DNA of 47,003 nucleotides from Paenibacillus sinensis (GTDB taxonomy: Bacteria; Bacillota; Bacilli; Paenibacillales; Paenibacillaceae). Where the stretch lies: contig NZ_JAHCMB010000050.1 in NCBI RefSeq assembly GCF_019904155.1, forward strand, positions 1,386-48,388, given 5' to 3'. A program made the position numbers and the translations under genes. This document shows positions 38,957-46,950 of this stretch, one piece after another (positions within the stretch are counted from its first letter, which is position 1; each line of letters begins with the position of its first letter). The notes beneath the pieces were generated by a model that had not been told where the DNA came from, made no database searches, and worked only from the letters and a program-made list of their open reading frames with translations.

Positions 38957-40240
38957 TTAGTCGGTCTGATCAGAAATGATTGTAATGGCTTCATCGATGG
39001 TCAGCACTGTTTCGGTCATCCCGGTCATATCTTTCAGGCGTACCTGTCCAAGGCTTGCTTCATTTTCTCCGATTAGCATGACGTACCGGATTCCTCGGGA
39101 AGAGGCGGCCGCAAGCGACTTTTTCAGTTTCCGTCCACTTGTGTCCATACTTGTCCGAATCCCGTTAGCCCGCAGCAATGCCGCCGACTTCAACACTTCT
39201 GCAACCGTATTTCCGATAGGGATAACCGTAACGATAGCGCCTTTGGTTTGGACCGGACGATTCGCAAGCATCTCCATGATGGATTCCATGCCAAAAGAGA
39301 TTCCCACGGTCGGATATTGAATATCCTCTCTGCCGACCAGCTGTCCAATTATGGCATCATACCGGCCGCCGGCTCCCAGGCTGGAGCTAAACGCGCCCGA
39401 AGCATCGAAGATTTCATACACGGTTCCCGTGTAGAAAGACAGCCCGCGTGACAGGAAGAGATCGAAGCTGCCTATTTCCGCCAGCCCTATTTGCTCAATG
39501 AGAGCTTGAAGGGACCGCACCTCTTGCGCGCCGGGTTTGTCCTGGATTCCATACATGCCGGATACATCTTCAAACGCAGGGTTATCCAGCTGAATTAACT
39601 CCATGATTGCAGCTGCTGCTTGAGCATCCAGCCCTTTGCTTCTTAGTTCCTGCATAACCCCGTCTAGTCCGATTTTCTTCAGCTTGTCGAGTGTCAGCAT
39701 GACAGACAGCCATTCATCCGAGGGCACGCCAATGGATTCAAGCACTTCACCCAGGAAGCGTCTGTTGTTCCATCTTAATGTAATCGGGATTTCCAGTCTC
39801 TTGAATACTTCAACGGCCAACTGCATGAGTTCGGCCTCAGCTTCAGGTCCCGCAATTCCAACGACATCGGCATCACACTGTAAAAATTCGCGCAGACGGC
39901 CCCGCTTCACAGGTCCATCCCGAAATACCTTCCCCATCTCATACCGCTTGTAAGGAAACTCGATACCGGGATTTAAGGCGATCACCTTGGCAAAAGGAAT
40001 GGTCAGATCATACCGGAGTCCGAGTCTCCGCGAGCCCTGATCGCTTAGCTGGTACATCTCCTTCAGGATTTCATCGCCGCCTGCATACTTGGAGGTTAGC
40101 AGCTCGAGCTCGTTCAAGATCGTCGTATCCATTGCATCAAAATCATACCGTCCAAACACTTCCTGAAGCGTCGTTTGAATTTTCTTTCGGAGCGCTTGTT
40201 CCTTGCCGAAGAAATCATAGGTCCCTTTTACATTCTGCAT
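38957..40240 (-). CDS. hisS: Histidyl-tRNA synthetase, divergent eukaryote-like type
   Basis: 427 residues from the ATG at 40240; an earlier ATG at 40249 is too close to the AGAAGGGA site. Class II synthetase motifs: LRYDLTIPFAKVIALNPG and FPYKRYEMGKVFRDGPVKRG, then REFLQCDADVVG (motif 2 region), the histidine loop SRGLSFYTGTVYEIF and LGAGGRYDAIIG (motif 3 side). The QCDADVVG form and the lack of the usual bacterial PQxGRYRQFHQ pattern resemble eukaryotic or archaeal HisRS. The histidine loop has Ser where most enzymes have Asp or Glu (RGLDYYTG). It may be a second HisRS. It is preceded by a leader peptide and attenuator. Confidence 0.92.
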   Translation of the reverse strand: MQNVKGTYDFFGKEQALRKKIQTTLQEVFGRYDFDAMDTTILNELELLTSKYAGGDEILKEMYQLSDQGSRRLGLRYDLTIPFAKVIALNPGIEFPYKRYEMGKVFRDGPVKRGRLREFLQCDADVVGIAGPEAEAELMQLAVEVFKRLEIPITLRWNNRRFLGEVLESIGVPSDEWLSVMLTLDKLKKIGLDGVMQELRSKGLDAQAAAAIMELIQLDNPAFEDVSGMYGIQDKPGAQEVRSLQALIEQIGLAEIGSFDLFLSRGLSFYTGTVYEIFDASGAFSSSLGAGGRYDAIIGQLVGREDIQYPTVGISFGMESIMEMLANRPVQTKGAIVTVIPIGNTVAEVLKSAALLRANGIRTSMDTSGRKLKKSLAAASSRGIRYVMLIGENEASLGQVRLKDMTGMTETVLTIDEAITIISDQTD

Positions 40241-40269
40241 CACAATCATTCCCTTCTATTTGGCAAAAT

Positions 40270-40303
40270 AAAAAACGCGCTGGACCTCTTGGTCCTGCGC
40301 GTT
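40270..40303 (-). terminator. Attenuator-terminator in the hisS leader
   Basis: On the minus strand AACGCGC-AGGACC and GGTCC-AGCGCGTT form a long stem around AAGA followed by six T. It lies about 30 bases before the hisS start and after the leader peptide, so transcription reaches hisS only if this hairpin is prevented. Confidence 0.88.
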
Positions 40304-40332
40304 TCATATGCCGCAGGGAGGCCAACGCAAGA

Positions 40333-40374
40333 AGCGTTAGCCCACCCTGATTTTTATACAGGTGTGCTAACGCT
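40333..40374 (-). promoter_or_regulatory. Competing leader RNA segments upstream of hisS
   Basis: AGCGTTAGC (40366-40374, overlapping the leader-peptide end) is perfectly complementary to GCTAACGCT (40333-40341). The second segment can alternatively pair with GCGTTGGCC (40320-40328), whose neighbour CCTGCG can pair with the terminator 5' arm CGCAGG. The segment AGGGTGGGC also resembles a T-box core, with G opposite the C73 discriminator of tRNA-His. Confidence 0.5.
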
Positions 40375-40414
40375 GTTTGTGATGATGAAGTTGATTCAGT
40401 AGGGTTTGTTTCAT
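40367..40414 (-). CDS. Histidine leader peptide upstream of hisS
   Basis: A 15-residue ORF, MKQTLLNQLHHHKQR, with three consecutive His codons (CAT CAT CAC) followed by Lys, Gln and Arg. AAGGTGA lies 7 bases before the ATG, and the ORF begins about 27 bases after a near-consensus promoter. Its stop codon overlaps the first of the competing RNA segments. This is the design of ribosome-dependent attenuation: slow decoding at His codons when His-tRNA is scarce would hold the ribosome over segment 1. The exact switch direction is not settled by inspection. Confidence 0.75.
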   Translation of the reverse strand: MKQTLLNQLHHHKQR

Positions 40415-40447
40415 GATTCAATCACCTTCAACTGTTGATTACAGACG

Positions 40448-40476
40448 ATTATAGCGGATCGCTATGGCTCATGCAA
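40448..40476 (-). promoter_or_regulatory. hisS promoter
   Basis: On the minus strand TTGCAT (40471-40476) and TATAAT (40448-40453) are 17 bases apart, a near-consensus sigma-A promoter. The start site should be near 40441, giving a leader of about 200 bases before hisS. Confidence 0.85.
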
Positions 40477-40566
40477 CAATCATTGCCTGGACAGTTCCCG
40501 GCAGCGGCTGCGACTTTCTGGAAAAAGATAACTTGATCGGAGCCGATTTTTCTGGTATTTTCTTAG

Positions 40567-40579
40567 TAACAAATTGTTA
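40567..40579. promoter_or_regulatory. Palindrome upstream of the NAD/ADP-ribose operon, candidate NrtR operator
   Basis: TAACAAATTGTTA is a perfect palindrome with 6-base arms around one base, 85 bases before pnuC and within a longer CTTAGT/ACTAAG inverted repeat. The nearest regulator gene is the NrtR-type Nudix gene of the same operon. Binding is inference. Confidence 0.4.
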
Positions 40580-40663
40580 TTATCAATATCGAACTAAGAG
40601 ATGGGCTACGATGAGCTAACTGCTGCGTTCGCGATATTTTCACAAGAGAAAGAGGGGGCACCT

Positions 40664-41341
40664 ATGAGGAAATTACCCGGCAACTGGAATTTATTCGAAT
40701 TGGTCTGGCTTGGACTGTTCTGCGGAACGGCAATCGTATTGACTGTGATTATGAAGGATACTTTTTTTGGGTTCACGGTCTTCATGACCGGGGTATTATG
40801 CGTGGTTCTCGCGGCCAAGGGCAATCTGATGACCTATGTGTTCGGCATGTACAATACGTTCGGATACGCTTATTTAGCTTATACCAACGGATTGTTCGGG
40901 GAGGTCATGCTGAATCTACTCTTCTTCGTCCCCATGAACGCCATCGGCTTCCTGATGTGGAAGAGACATCGCCACGACGGCAAGCTCACCATGCGGGAGA
41001 TGGATCAGAGAAGCTTGCTTCTCATAGTGGTCGTATGTGTACTGGGCAGCCTTGGACTTGGGTTCGGACTGTCATTCATCCCGGGGCAAAATTCGCCGTA
41101 TATTGATGCCTTGACGACAGTGTTATCGGTTGTGGCGACATTTCTGATGGTGAGAAGGTTCAAGGAGCAATGGCTGCTCTACATTGTCCTGAATGCCTTC
41201 ACGGTGCTGCTGTGGGTGATCCGAATGCTGGAAGGAAGCAGCGATGGCGGACTGATGATCGTGATGTGGGGCGCGTATCTGATCAACGCGATCTACGGAT
41301 ATAACACTTGGAACAAAGGGGCTAAGGAGGTTCTGGCATGA
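40664..41341 (+). CDS. pnuC: Nicotinamide riboside/mononucleotide transporter PnuC
   Basis: 225 residues from the ATG at 40664 after AGAGGGGG. About seven membrane helices (LFELVWLGLFCGTAIVLTVI, FTVFMTGVLCVVLAAKG, NLLFFVPMNAIGFLMWKRH, LLLIVVVCVLGSLGLGFGL, YIVLNAFTVLLWVIRMLEG). GNLMTYVFGMYNTFGYAYLA and the later substrate-channel helices match PnuC. It brings in nicotinamide riboside for NadR, whose gene overlaps this one by 4 bases. Confidence 0.92.
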   Translation: MRKLPGNWNLFELVWLGLFCGTAIVLTVIMKDTFFGFTVFMTGVLCVVLAAKGNLMTYVFGMYNTFGYAYLAYTNGLFGEVMLNLLFFVPMNAIGFLMWKRHRHDGKLTMREMDQRSLLLIVVVCVLGSLGLGFGLSFIPGQNSPYIDALTTVLSVVATFLMVRRFKEQWLLYIVLNAFTVLLWVIRMLEGSSDGGLMIVMWGAYLINAIYGYNTWNKGAKEVLA

Positions 41342-42348
41342 GAACGTTGGGATTGACGCTAGGGAAGTTCGCTCCGCTGCATAAAGGACATCAGTTCATG
41401 TTCGACACTGCCCTGCAAGAGGTCGATGAGCTGATCGTTGTCATCTATGACACGCAGGTTATGCCGGTTCCGCTGCATGTCCGGGCGAACTGGATTCGTG
41501 AGCTTTATCCGACAGTAAGAGTCATCGAGGCCTGGGACGGCCCGGACGGATATTCGAATGATCGGGAGCATGAGATCAGGGAGGAACAGTATATCCTGGG
41601 CCTCTTGAATGGCGAGCAGGTTACGCATTTCTACTCCAGCGAGTTCTACGGCGAGCATATGAGCCTTGCGCTGGGTGCCATGGACCGGCGGGTGGATGAA
41701 GAGCGCAAGTTCGTGCCGATCTCGGCAACGATGATTCGCTCCGACCCTTATAAATATCGGGAGTTCATCAGTGATGTCGTATACCGGGACTTGATTACGA
41801 AGGTCGTGTTCGTAGGAGCGATGTCGACCGGTAAATCGACTATTACGGAAGCCTTGGCCCAGAGGTACGGGACGGTATTCGCAAGCGAGTACGGGCGGGA
41901 TTATTGGACCGATCATCAGGTGGACCGCAGAATCGGTCTGGAAGCATTCGACGAGATTGCGGCCGGGCATGTCGAGCGGGAGGAGCAGGCTCTGCTTCAA
42001 GCGAACCGGTATCTGTTCGTCGATACCAATGCGATCACCACTTATATGTACGCCCTGGACTATCACAGACAGGCTCCGGAGCTGTTAACACGGTTAGCGC
42101 TGGAGAACGCGCAGCGTTACGATCTGTTCTTCTTGTGCGACGACGATATTCCATATGACGATACATGGGATCGCAGCGGGGAGCAGAAGCGGCATGTTTT
42201 TCACAAGCAGATTATCGCGGATTTGAAGGAGCGCAGAATTCCCTATATTACGCTGAGAGGAAGCCTGGAAGAGCGGATGCGCAAGGTGGATGAGGTGTTG
42301 GCCGGGTTCCGGCCGTACAGCAATTTTTTTGGAGAGATGAACAACTAA
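41338..42348 (+). CDS. nadR: NadR-like NMN adenylyltransferase / nicotinamide riboside kinase
   Basis: 336 residues with two domains. N-terminal nucleotidyltransferase (residues 1-150): GLTLGKFAPLHKGHQFMFDT has the HxGH motif and FVPISATMIRSDPYKY the SxTxxR motif. C-terminal P-loop kinase: GAMSTGKSTITEALAQRYG near residue 160 and VDTNAITTYMYALDY. It lacks the N-terminal helix-turn-helix of enterobacterial NadR, so it is purely enzymatic. Together with PnuC it makes NAD from riboside. The start overlaps pnuC (ATGA). Confidence 0.93.
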   Translation: MRTLGLTLGKFAPLHKGHQFMFDTALQEVDELIVVIYDTQVMPVPLHVRANWIRELYPTVRVIEAWDGPDGYSNDREHEIREEQYILGLLNGEQVTHFYSSEFYGEHMSLALGAMDRRVDEERKFVPISATMIRSDPYKYREFISDVVYRDLITKVVFVGAMSTGKSTITEALAQRYGTVFASEYGRDYWTDHQVDRRIGLEAFDEIAAGHVEREEQALLQANRYLFVDTNAITTYMYALDYHRQAPELLTRLALENAQRYDLFFLCDDDIPYDDTWDRSGEQKRHVFHKQIIADLKERRIPYITLRGSLEERMRKVDEVLAGFRPYSNFFGEMNN

Positions 42349-42379
42349 TGAAGCAACTTGGAAGAGGGAGGTGTAGCTG

Positions 42380-43273
42380 GTGGATAGGCTGGATCGCGAC
42401 GGTCTGACGGAGCGTGAATTTATGCAGCGGTACCGGGCTGGAGATTACGAGCGGCCCTCGGTGGCGGCGGACATGGTGATCTTCACCGTTACCGACAACG
42501 AGGCGGACAGTTACCGCAAGCTTCCGGACAAGGAGCTGAGGATTCTGCTGATCCGGCGGGGCGCGCATCCTTATCTGGGCCATTGGGCGCTGCCGGGCGG
42601 CTTCGTCCGGCCGAATGAGACGACGGAGCAGGCTGCGGCGAGAGAGCTACGTGAGGAGACGGGAGTAGACGACGTCTATCTGGAGCAGCTGTATACGTTC
42701 AGTGACATTGGGCGCGATCCTCGTACCTGGGTGATGAGCTGCAGCTACATGGCTCTGGTGGCCGGCAATCAGCTTGAGCTTAAGGCCGGAGACGATGCTG
42801 CCGAGGCCGCCTGGTTCAAGGTATCCCATCGGCTGCTGCGGGAAGGCAAGGAGCTGACCGGTGACGGATATATCAAGACGCAGCAGTATGAGCTGCGGCT
42901 AAGCTCACATGAGGCGGAACTCGCTGCGGTCGTGGAACGGACAGTGACAGTGAAGCAAAGCTCGACAGCCACATCTTATTCCATTGTGTCAAACGACGGG
43001 CTGGCATTCGATCATGCGAAGATTATCGCCTACGCCATAGAGCGCTTGCGGGGCAAGGTGAATTATACCGATATCGCGCTTAATCTGATGCCGGAGCTGT
43101 TCACCTTAACAGAGCTGCAGCAGGTATACGAGGTCATTCAGGACAAGGAGCTGCTGAAGGCCGCCTTCCGGCGCAAAGTAGCCGATCTCGTTGCGGAAAC
43201 GGATCATTACACCGAAAATGCGGGCCATCGCCCATCCCGTCTATATCGAAGAAATATGGAGGATTACCGATGA
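42380..43273 (+). CDS. nrtR: NrtR-type Nudix-related regulator of NAD metabolism
   Basis: 297 residues from a GTG after GAGGGAGGTG. The Nudix domain carries a complete box, GGFVRPNETTEQAAARELRE followed by ETGV, so hydrolase activity on ADP-ribose or a related compound may be kept. The C-terminal 80 residues form the NrtR winged helix (LFTLTELQQVYEVIQDKELL, then AAFRRKVADL). NrtR proteins sense ADP-ribose and repress NAD genes. It overlaps the NADAR gene start by 4 bases. The TAACAAATTGTTA palindrome upstream of pnuC is a candidate operator. Confidence 0.85.
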   Translation: MDRLDRDGLTEREFMQRYRAGDYERPSVAADMVIFTVTDNEADSYRKLPDKELRILLIRRGAHPYLGHWALPGGFVRPNETTEQAAARELREETGVDDVYLEQLYTFSDIGRDPRTWVMSCSYMALVAGNQLELKAGDDAAEAAWFKVSHRLLREGKELTGDGYIKTQQYELRLSSHEAELAAVVERTVTVKQSSTATSYSIVSNDGLAFDHAKIIAYAIERLRGKVNYTDIALNLMPELFTLTELQQVYEVIQDKELLKAAFRRKVADLVAETDHYTENAGHRPSRLYRRNMEDYR

Positions 43274-43830
43274 TTTACGGAATCGAGGATTTACGACAAG
43301 CGTACAATGCCGGCAAGACTTTCAAATTCGTGTTCTTCTGGGGCCACACGCCGCCAAGCGATGGAAGTGTGGACAAGAGCTGCTTCAGCCAGTGGTGGAT
43401 GAGCCCGTTCACCGTTGAAGGAATCGAGTATTCCTGCGCCGAGCAGTTCATGATGGCGGAGAAGGCGCGGCTGTTCGGGGATGAAGAGATGCTGACACTG
43501 ATTTTGCGGGCCAAGCATCCCAAGGAGATGAAGGCTTACGGGCGCGCGGTCCGGAGCTTTGACAAGGATGTCTGGGACAGGGAGTGCTACGGAATCGTCA
43601 AGCGCGCCAGTCTGGCCAAATTCGCGCAGAACCCGCAGCTAGGCGATTACCTCAAATCGACGAAAAACCGCATTCTGGTGGAAGCCAGTCCACGGGACCG
43701 CATTTGGGGGATCGGCATGGGTGGGTCCAACCCGGACGCAGAGAATCCCGTTAAATGGCGGGGCAAAAACCTGCTGGGATTCGCGCTGACCGAAGCGCGG
43801 GATGAGTTATTGCAGAAAGAAGGGGAATGA
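43270..43830 (+). CDS. NADAR-family ADP-ribose-base hydrolase (YbiA-like)
   Basis: 186 residues, the usual NADAR (DUF1768) size. FVFFWGHTPPSDGSVDKSCF then SQWWMSPFTVEGIEYSCAEQ and FMMAEKARLF form the conserved N-terminal region. RILVEASPRDRIWGIGMGGS is the C-terminal signature. NADAR proteins cleave N-glycosidic ADP-ribose from guanine in nucleic acids and in riboflavin-pathway intermediates. It is coupled to the Nudix regulator by a 4-base overlap and followed 1 base later by a PARG gene. The context points to clearing ADP-ribose adducts. Confidence 0.92.
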   Translation: MIYGIEDLRQAYNAGKTFKFVFFWGHTPPSDGSVDKSCFSQWWMSPFTVEGIEYSCAEQFMMAEKARLFGDEEMLTLILRAKHPKEMKAYGRAVRSFDKDVWDRECYGIVKRASLAKFAQNPQLGDYLKSTKNRILVEASPRDRIWGIGMGGSNPDAENPVKWRGKNLLGFALTEARDELLQKEGE

Positions 43831-43831
43831 A

Positions 43832-44659
43832 GTGGACCGAAAACAGATAGCACAGATGACCTTGCGAATACAGCAGCAGGGCTTCTATGAATACGAGGGG
43901 CAGCGGGTAGATTTTGCCTCGGCGCAGAAGCATTCCGAGGACAACAGTGAGCTGATCACACCCGAACAGGGGGCGGAGCTGGTAACGGAATGCAATAAGC
44001 TGCCGAGGCTGCAGCAAGCGGCAGTCTATTCCGTCGCCAATGAGGCTACCGTGAAGGCGATCATAGATTTGGTCGAAGCGGAGAGAGATCGGGTCGGGGT
44101 GCTCAACTTCGCCAGTGCGAAAAATCCGGGCGGCGGATTTCTGAACGGAGCTATGGCCCAGGAGGAGAGCCTGGCGGCATCCAGTGGATTATACAATACG
44201 CAGCTTCGCAACGAAGGCTACTATTTGGCTAACCGCGCCTGCCCAAGCATGATGTATACCGACCATGCGATTTATTCGCCGGACGTGGTCTTTTTCCGTG
44301 ACGAGCGATTTACTCTCATGAAGCGGCCGGTTACGGCTTCCGTGCTGACGCTGCCCGCCGTGAATTATGGACAGGTGCTGCTTAAGGGAGAGGACAGCCT
44401 GCAAGCTGAACGGGTAATGAAAGACCGGATGCGGCTGGCGCTGGCGTTATTCGCGCATAAGGGAGACCAGCATCTCGTCCTGGGAGCATACGGATGCGGT
44501 GTGTTCCGGAATGATCCGGTGAAGGTCGCGGGCTGGTGGCGGGAGCTGCTGGATGATGAAGGTTTCGGATTATTTTTCTCAACAATCAGGTTTGCCGTGC
44601 TGGATACATCCAAGGATCGCAAATGCATACATGCATTCGAAAAGGCGTTTATTGGCTGA
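43832..44659 (+). CDS. Microbial-type poly(ADP-ribose) glycohydrolase (PARG, TIGR02452)
   Basis: 275 residues from a GTG after AAGGGGA, directly after the NADAR stop. FASAKNPGGGFLNGAMAQEE contains the PARG signature (GGG then QEE with catalytic Glu) near residue 95-110. ACPSMMYTDHAIYSPDVVFF, LTLPAVNYGQ and LVLGAYGCGVFRNDP follow as in the macrodomain-like fold. It removes ADP-ribose from proteins or nucleic acids. Together with NADAR and a Nudix protein it recycles ADP-ribose towards NAD. Confidence 0.92.
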   Translation: MDRKQIAQMTLRIQQQGFYEYEGQRVDFASAQKHSEDNSELITPEQGAELVTECNKLPRLQQAAVYSVANEATVKAIIDLVEAERDRVGVLNFASAKNPGGGFLNGAMAQEESLAASSGLYNTQLRNEGYYLANRACPSMMYTDHAIYSPDVVFFRDERFTLMKRPVTASVLTLPAVNYGQVLLKGEDSLQAERVMKDRMRLALALFAHKGDQHLVLGAYGCGVFRNDPVKVAGWWRELLDDEGFGLFFSTIRFAVLDTSKDRKCIHAFEKAFIG

Positions 44660-44763
44660 TGGGATATATACGCTAAGCGCCGTGAGTACGGATTGAATAG
44701 GTGGAACCTCTCAAAAGCAATGGGCATAAGCTGATCTATGTCAATTGGAGAGGATGTTGGAGT

Positions 44764-45621
44764 ATGCTTCCTTATCGCCCGGGATTTACGCCCTGCGGGT
44801 GTTATTATTCCCCCTATTACCAAGGCGGATGGCTTTGGAGGCAAGGCGCCATGGAACCGGCCGATAGCAGCCGGCTGCCCCATCAGCAGCGGCTTACCTT
44901 CGTGCTTGTGCATGGCTCTTGGGCAGACGCCCACTTCTGGGACGGCGTCGCGGCGTCATTGCGCAGCAAAGGGCATATCGTCCATACGCCGGAATATGCC
45001 GGTCACGGCAAAGACCCGAACAAAGCTGTTACGCATGCGATGATCACGAAGTCCGTTGTCGATTATATTACGAGGCTGAACCTGTGTGACATCATTCTCG
45101 TCGGGCACAGCTTCGGCGGAAGCGTCATCCAGAAGACTGCCGAACAGGTATCGGACCGCATCCGGCGCCTCGTCTTCTGGGACGCGTTCGTACTGAAAGA
45201 CGGCGAGTCGGTTGCCGATGAGCTTCCGCCCCAGACGAGACAAGGCTTCGAGCAGCTCAGAGCTGCTTCGGGCGATGATACGATCATGCTCCCGTTCCCG
45301 CTGTTTCGGGATTTGTTCGTCAATACGGCTACGCTGGAGGTAGCCAAGCGGATGTATGCAGGCGTCACTCCGGAGCCGGCGAAGCCGCTGTTCGAGCAGC
45401 TGGATCTTAAAGGGTTCTACTCGCTGACTACGCCGAGAAGCTATGTATATTTCTATCAGGACAATGTTCTGCCGCAAGGAGAAGGCTTCGGCTGGAATCC
45501 GCATATGTCCACACGGCTCGGGCAGTTCCGCCTCATCGTTGGCGACGGGGACCATATGACGGATACGGTTACAAGACCAGCTATGTTGGCGCAGAAGATA
45601 TACGAGGCGGGCCGGGACTGA
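44764..45621 (+). CDS. Alpha/beta hydrolase
   Basis: 285 residues from the ATG at 44764 after TTGGAGT; a GTG at 44701 would add 21 residues without similarity. The first 35 residues are Tyr/Gly-rich (FTPCGCYYSPYYQGGWLW), then the fold starts with LTFVLVHGSWADAHFWDGVA (oxyanion motif HGxW). The nucleophile elbow is LVGHSFGGSVI near residue 118, and the catalytic His is in VGDGDHMTDTV. The closest group is the salicylate/pheophytin-esterase-like hydrolases. The gap to the PARG gene is about 100 bases, so operon membership is uncertain. It ends at a terminator. Confidence 0.88.
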   Translation: MLPYRPGFTPCGCYYSPYYQGGWLWRQGAMEPADSSRLPHQQRLTFVLVHGSWADAHFWDGVAASLRSKGHIVHTPEYAGHGKDPNKAVTHAMITKSVVDYITRLNLCDIILVGHSFGGSVIQKTAEQVSDRIRRLVFWDAFVLKDGESVADELPPQTRQGFEQLRAASGDDTIMLPFPLFRDLFVNTATLEVAKRMYAGVTPEPAKPLFEQLDLKGFYSLTTPRSYVYFYQDNVLPQGEGFGWNPHMSTRLGQFRLIVGDGDHMTDTVTRPAMLAQKIYEAGRD

Positions 45622-45640
45622 CGTGCCGGCTCGATTTTTT
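45608..45640 (+). terminator. Intrinsic terminator after the hydrolase
   Basis: CGGGCCGG (45608-45615) and CCGGCTCG (45626-45633) pair over 8 base pairs with one G-U, followed by ATTTTTT. The stem begins inside the last codons of the hydrolase gene. Confidence 0.82.
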
Positions 45641-45725
45641 AGCTGATAAGCCCTGTTTCCCTTCGATCCTGGCGGATCATGGAGTGGAGGAGGGTTTTTT
45701 CACGCGGCAACCCTCATTATTCCCC

Positions 45726-45767
45726 CCTTGCTATAAGGCCCTTGCTATAAGACCATTGTTATAGGCT
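45726..45767. repeat. Three 14-base imperfect tandem repeats
   Basis: CCTTGCTATAAGGC, CCTTGCTATAAGAC and CATTGTTATAGGCT run head to tail between the convergent hydrolase and araR-type genes. They have no clear role, and there is no gene in this 186-base gap. Confidence 0.7.
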
Positions 45768-45807
45768 CCCATTGGCCCCTCATAAGCATACGCGCAACTC
45801 AGGACGT

Positions 45808-46899
45808 TCACCCCTTCGGTCTTTCCTTCACCGTCTCCCCTTCAATCAACACCGGCTGATAGTACGTGCAGTTTCTTAGATCCTTCTTCCCTTGCAGCTT
45901 CTTAATGACCCAATCGGCGGCGTCGCGTCCCATTTGTTCCTGCGGATGGGTCAATGTCGTGAGCTTGATATTTGCATTCTTGGCGATATAGGAATTGTCC
46001 TGACCAATAATCGACAAGTCGTCCGGAACGGATAGATCAAGTTGTCTGCATACATTTACGACTTCTAATCCCACCTCGTCGTTGTAGCAGACGATTCCGG
46101 TCAACGAGTCTCTGTTCTCGATTAGAAACTTCTTTAAGTTGGTGGACAGGTCCATCTTTGACTCGGTATCGAAGGACAGCACCTGCTCGGGGTGAAACCG
46201 CAATTTGGCCTCTCCAAGCGCCTTGATATACCCCTTCATCCGATATTTCCCCTGCAAATCATCCATTTTGGCAATGATGCCAATCTGGGTATGTCCTTTG
46301 GAGATCAATTCCCTGGTCGCCAGATAGCTGGACTGTACGTCATCGAGGCAGAAGTACGGCACATCCAGTTCCTCATAATAGGCATTAATCATGATGAACG
46401 GCACATCCTGTTCCTTGAACGACAGGTAGTACGCGATATTCGGATTGTATAGATTACTCTTCGTAGGCTCAATAATAAGACCGTCCACGCCAAAGGACAG
46501 CATCATTTCCAGGGCCTTCTTCTCCTGCGCGACATCGTTATTGGTACTGGCTAGCAGCAGCGAATAATTATCTTCATTCAAACGTCCTTCAATCCCGCGA
46601 ATAATGGAAGGAAAGATGTAATCCGAAATGTAGGTCGTGATAACGCCGATTGTCCGATTGTTGGGATTCCCGCCGGCTTTGGAGCGGAACTGGTTGCTGA
46701 CATAGGTGCCGGAACCTTTTTCACTCCTTAAAAAGCCCTCGTTGGACAGCTCAAGAATGGCCTTTCGAACCGTCTGCCGGCTGACTTCATACATTTCCTG
46801 CAAAGCCGATTCCGTCGGGATTTGTTCGCCTACGCTGTAGGCTCCTGAAAGAATATGGCTCTTGATCTCATCTATGATGACCTGATATTTGGGTTTCAC
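45808..46899 (-). CDS. AraR-type GntR/LacI hybrid repressor
   Basis: 363 residues. A GntR-type winged helix (residues 1-75: YQVIIDEIKSHILSGAYSVG, then PTESALQEMYEVSRQTVRKA) is fused to a LacI-like sugar-binding domain (TIGVITTYISDYIFPSIIRG to the end, with GIVCYNDEVGLEVVNVCRQL and LSIIGQDNSYIAK). This is the Bacillus AraR layout, which binds L-arabinose. The upstream AraR-like operator supports it. No arabinose genes lie inside the window; they may lie to the right. The specific ligand is inferred from the family. Confidence 0.85.
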   Translation of the reverse strand: MKPKYQVIIDEIKSHILSGAYSVGEQIPTESALQEMYEVSRQTVRKAILELSNEGFLRSEKGSGTYVSNQFRSKAGGNPNNRTIGVITTYISDYIFPSIIRGIEGRLNEDNYSLLLASTNNDVAQEKKALEMMLSFGVDGLIIEPTKSNLYNPNIAYYLSFKEQDVPFIMINAYYEELDVPYFCLDDVQSSYLATRELISKGHTQIGIIAKMDDLQGKYRMKGYIKALGEAKLRFHPEQVLSFDTESKMDLSTNLKKFLIENRDSLTGIVCYNDEVGLEVVNVCRQLDLSVPDDLSIIGQDNSYIAKNANIKLTTLTHPQEQMGRDAADWVIKKLQGKKDLRNCTYYQPVLIEGETVKERPKG

Positions 46900-46950
46900 C
46901 TGTACTCACTTCTTTCTCTATTTGTTCAAATACTAATTTATTCGCTCGTT

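Noticed and set aside
40333..40349. T-box riboswitch upstream of hisS suggested by AGGGTGGG
   Set aside because: The promoter puts the start site only about 90 bases before this motif, and no stem I with a specifier loop or AG-bulge is visible, so a classical T-box was not called; the motif is kept as a note under the attenuator.
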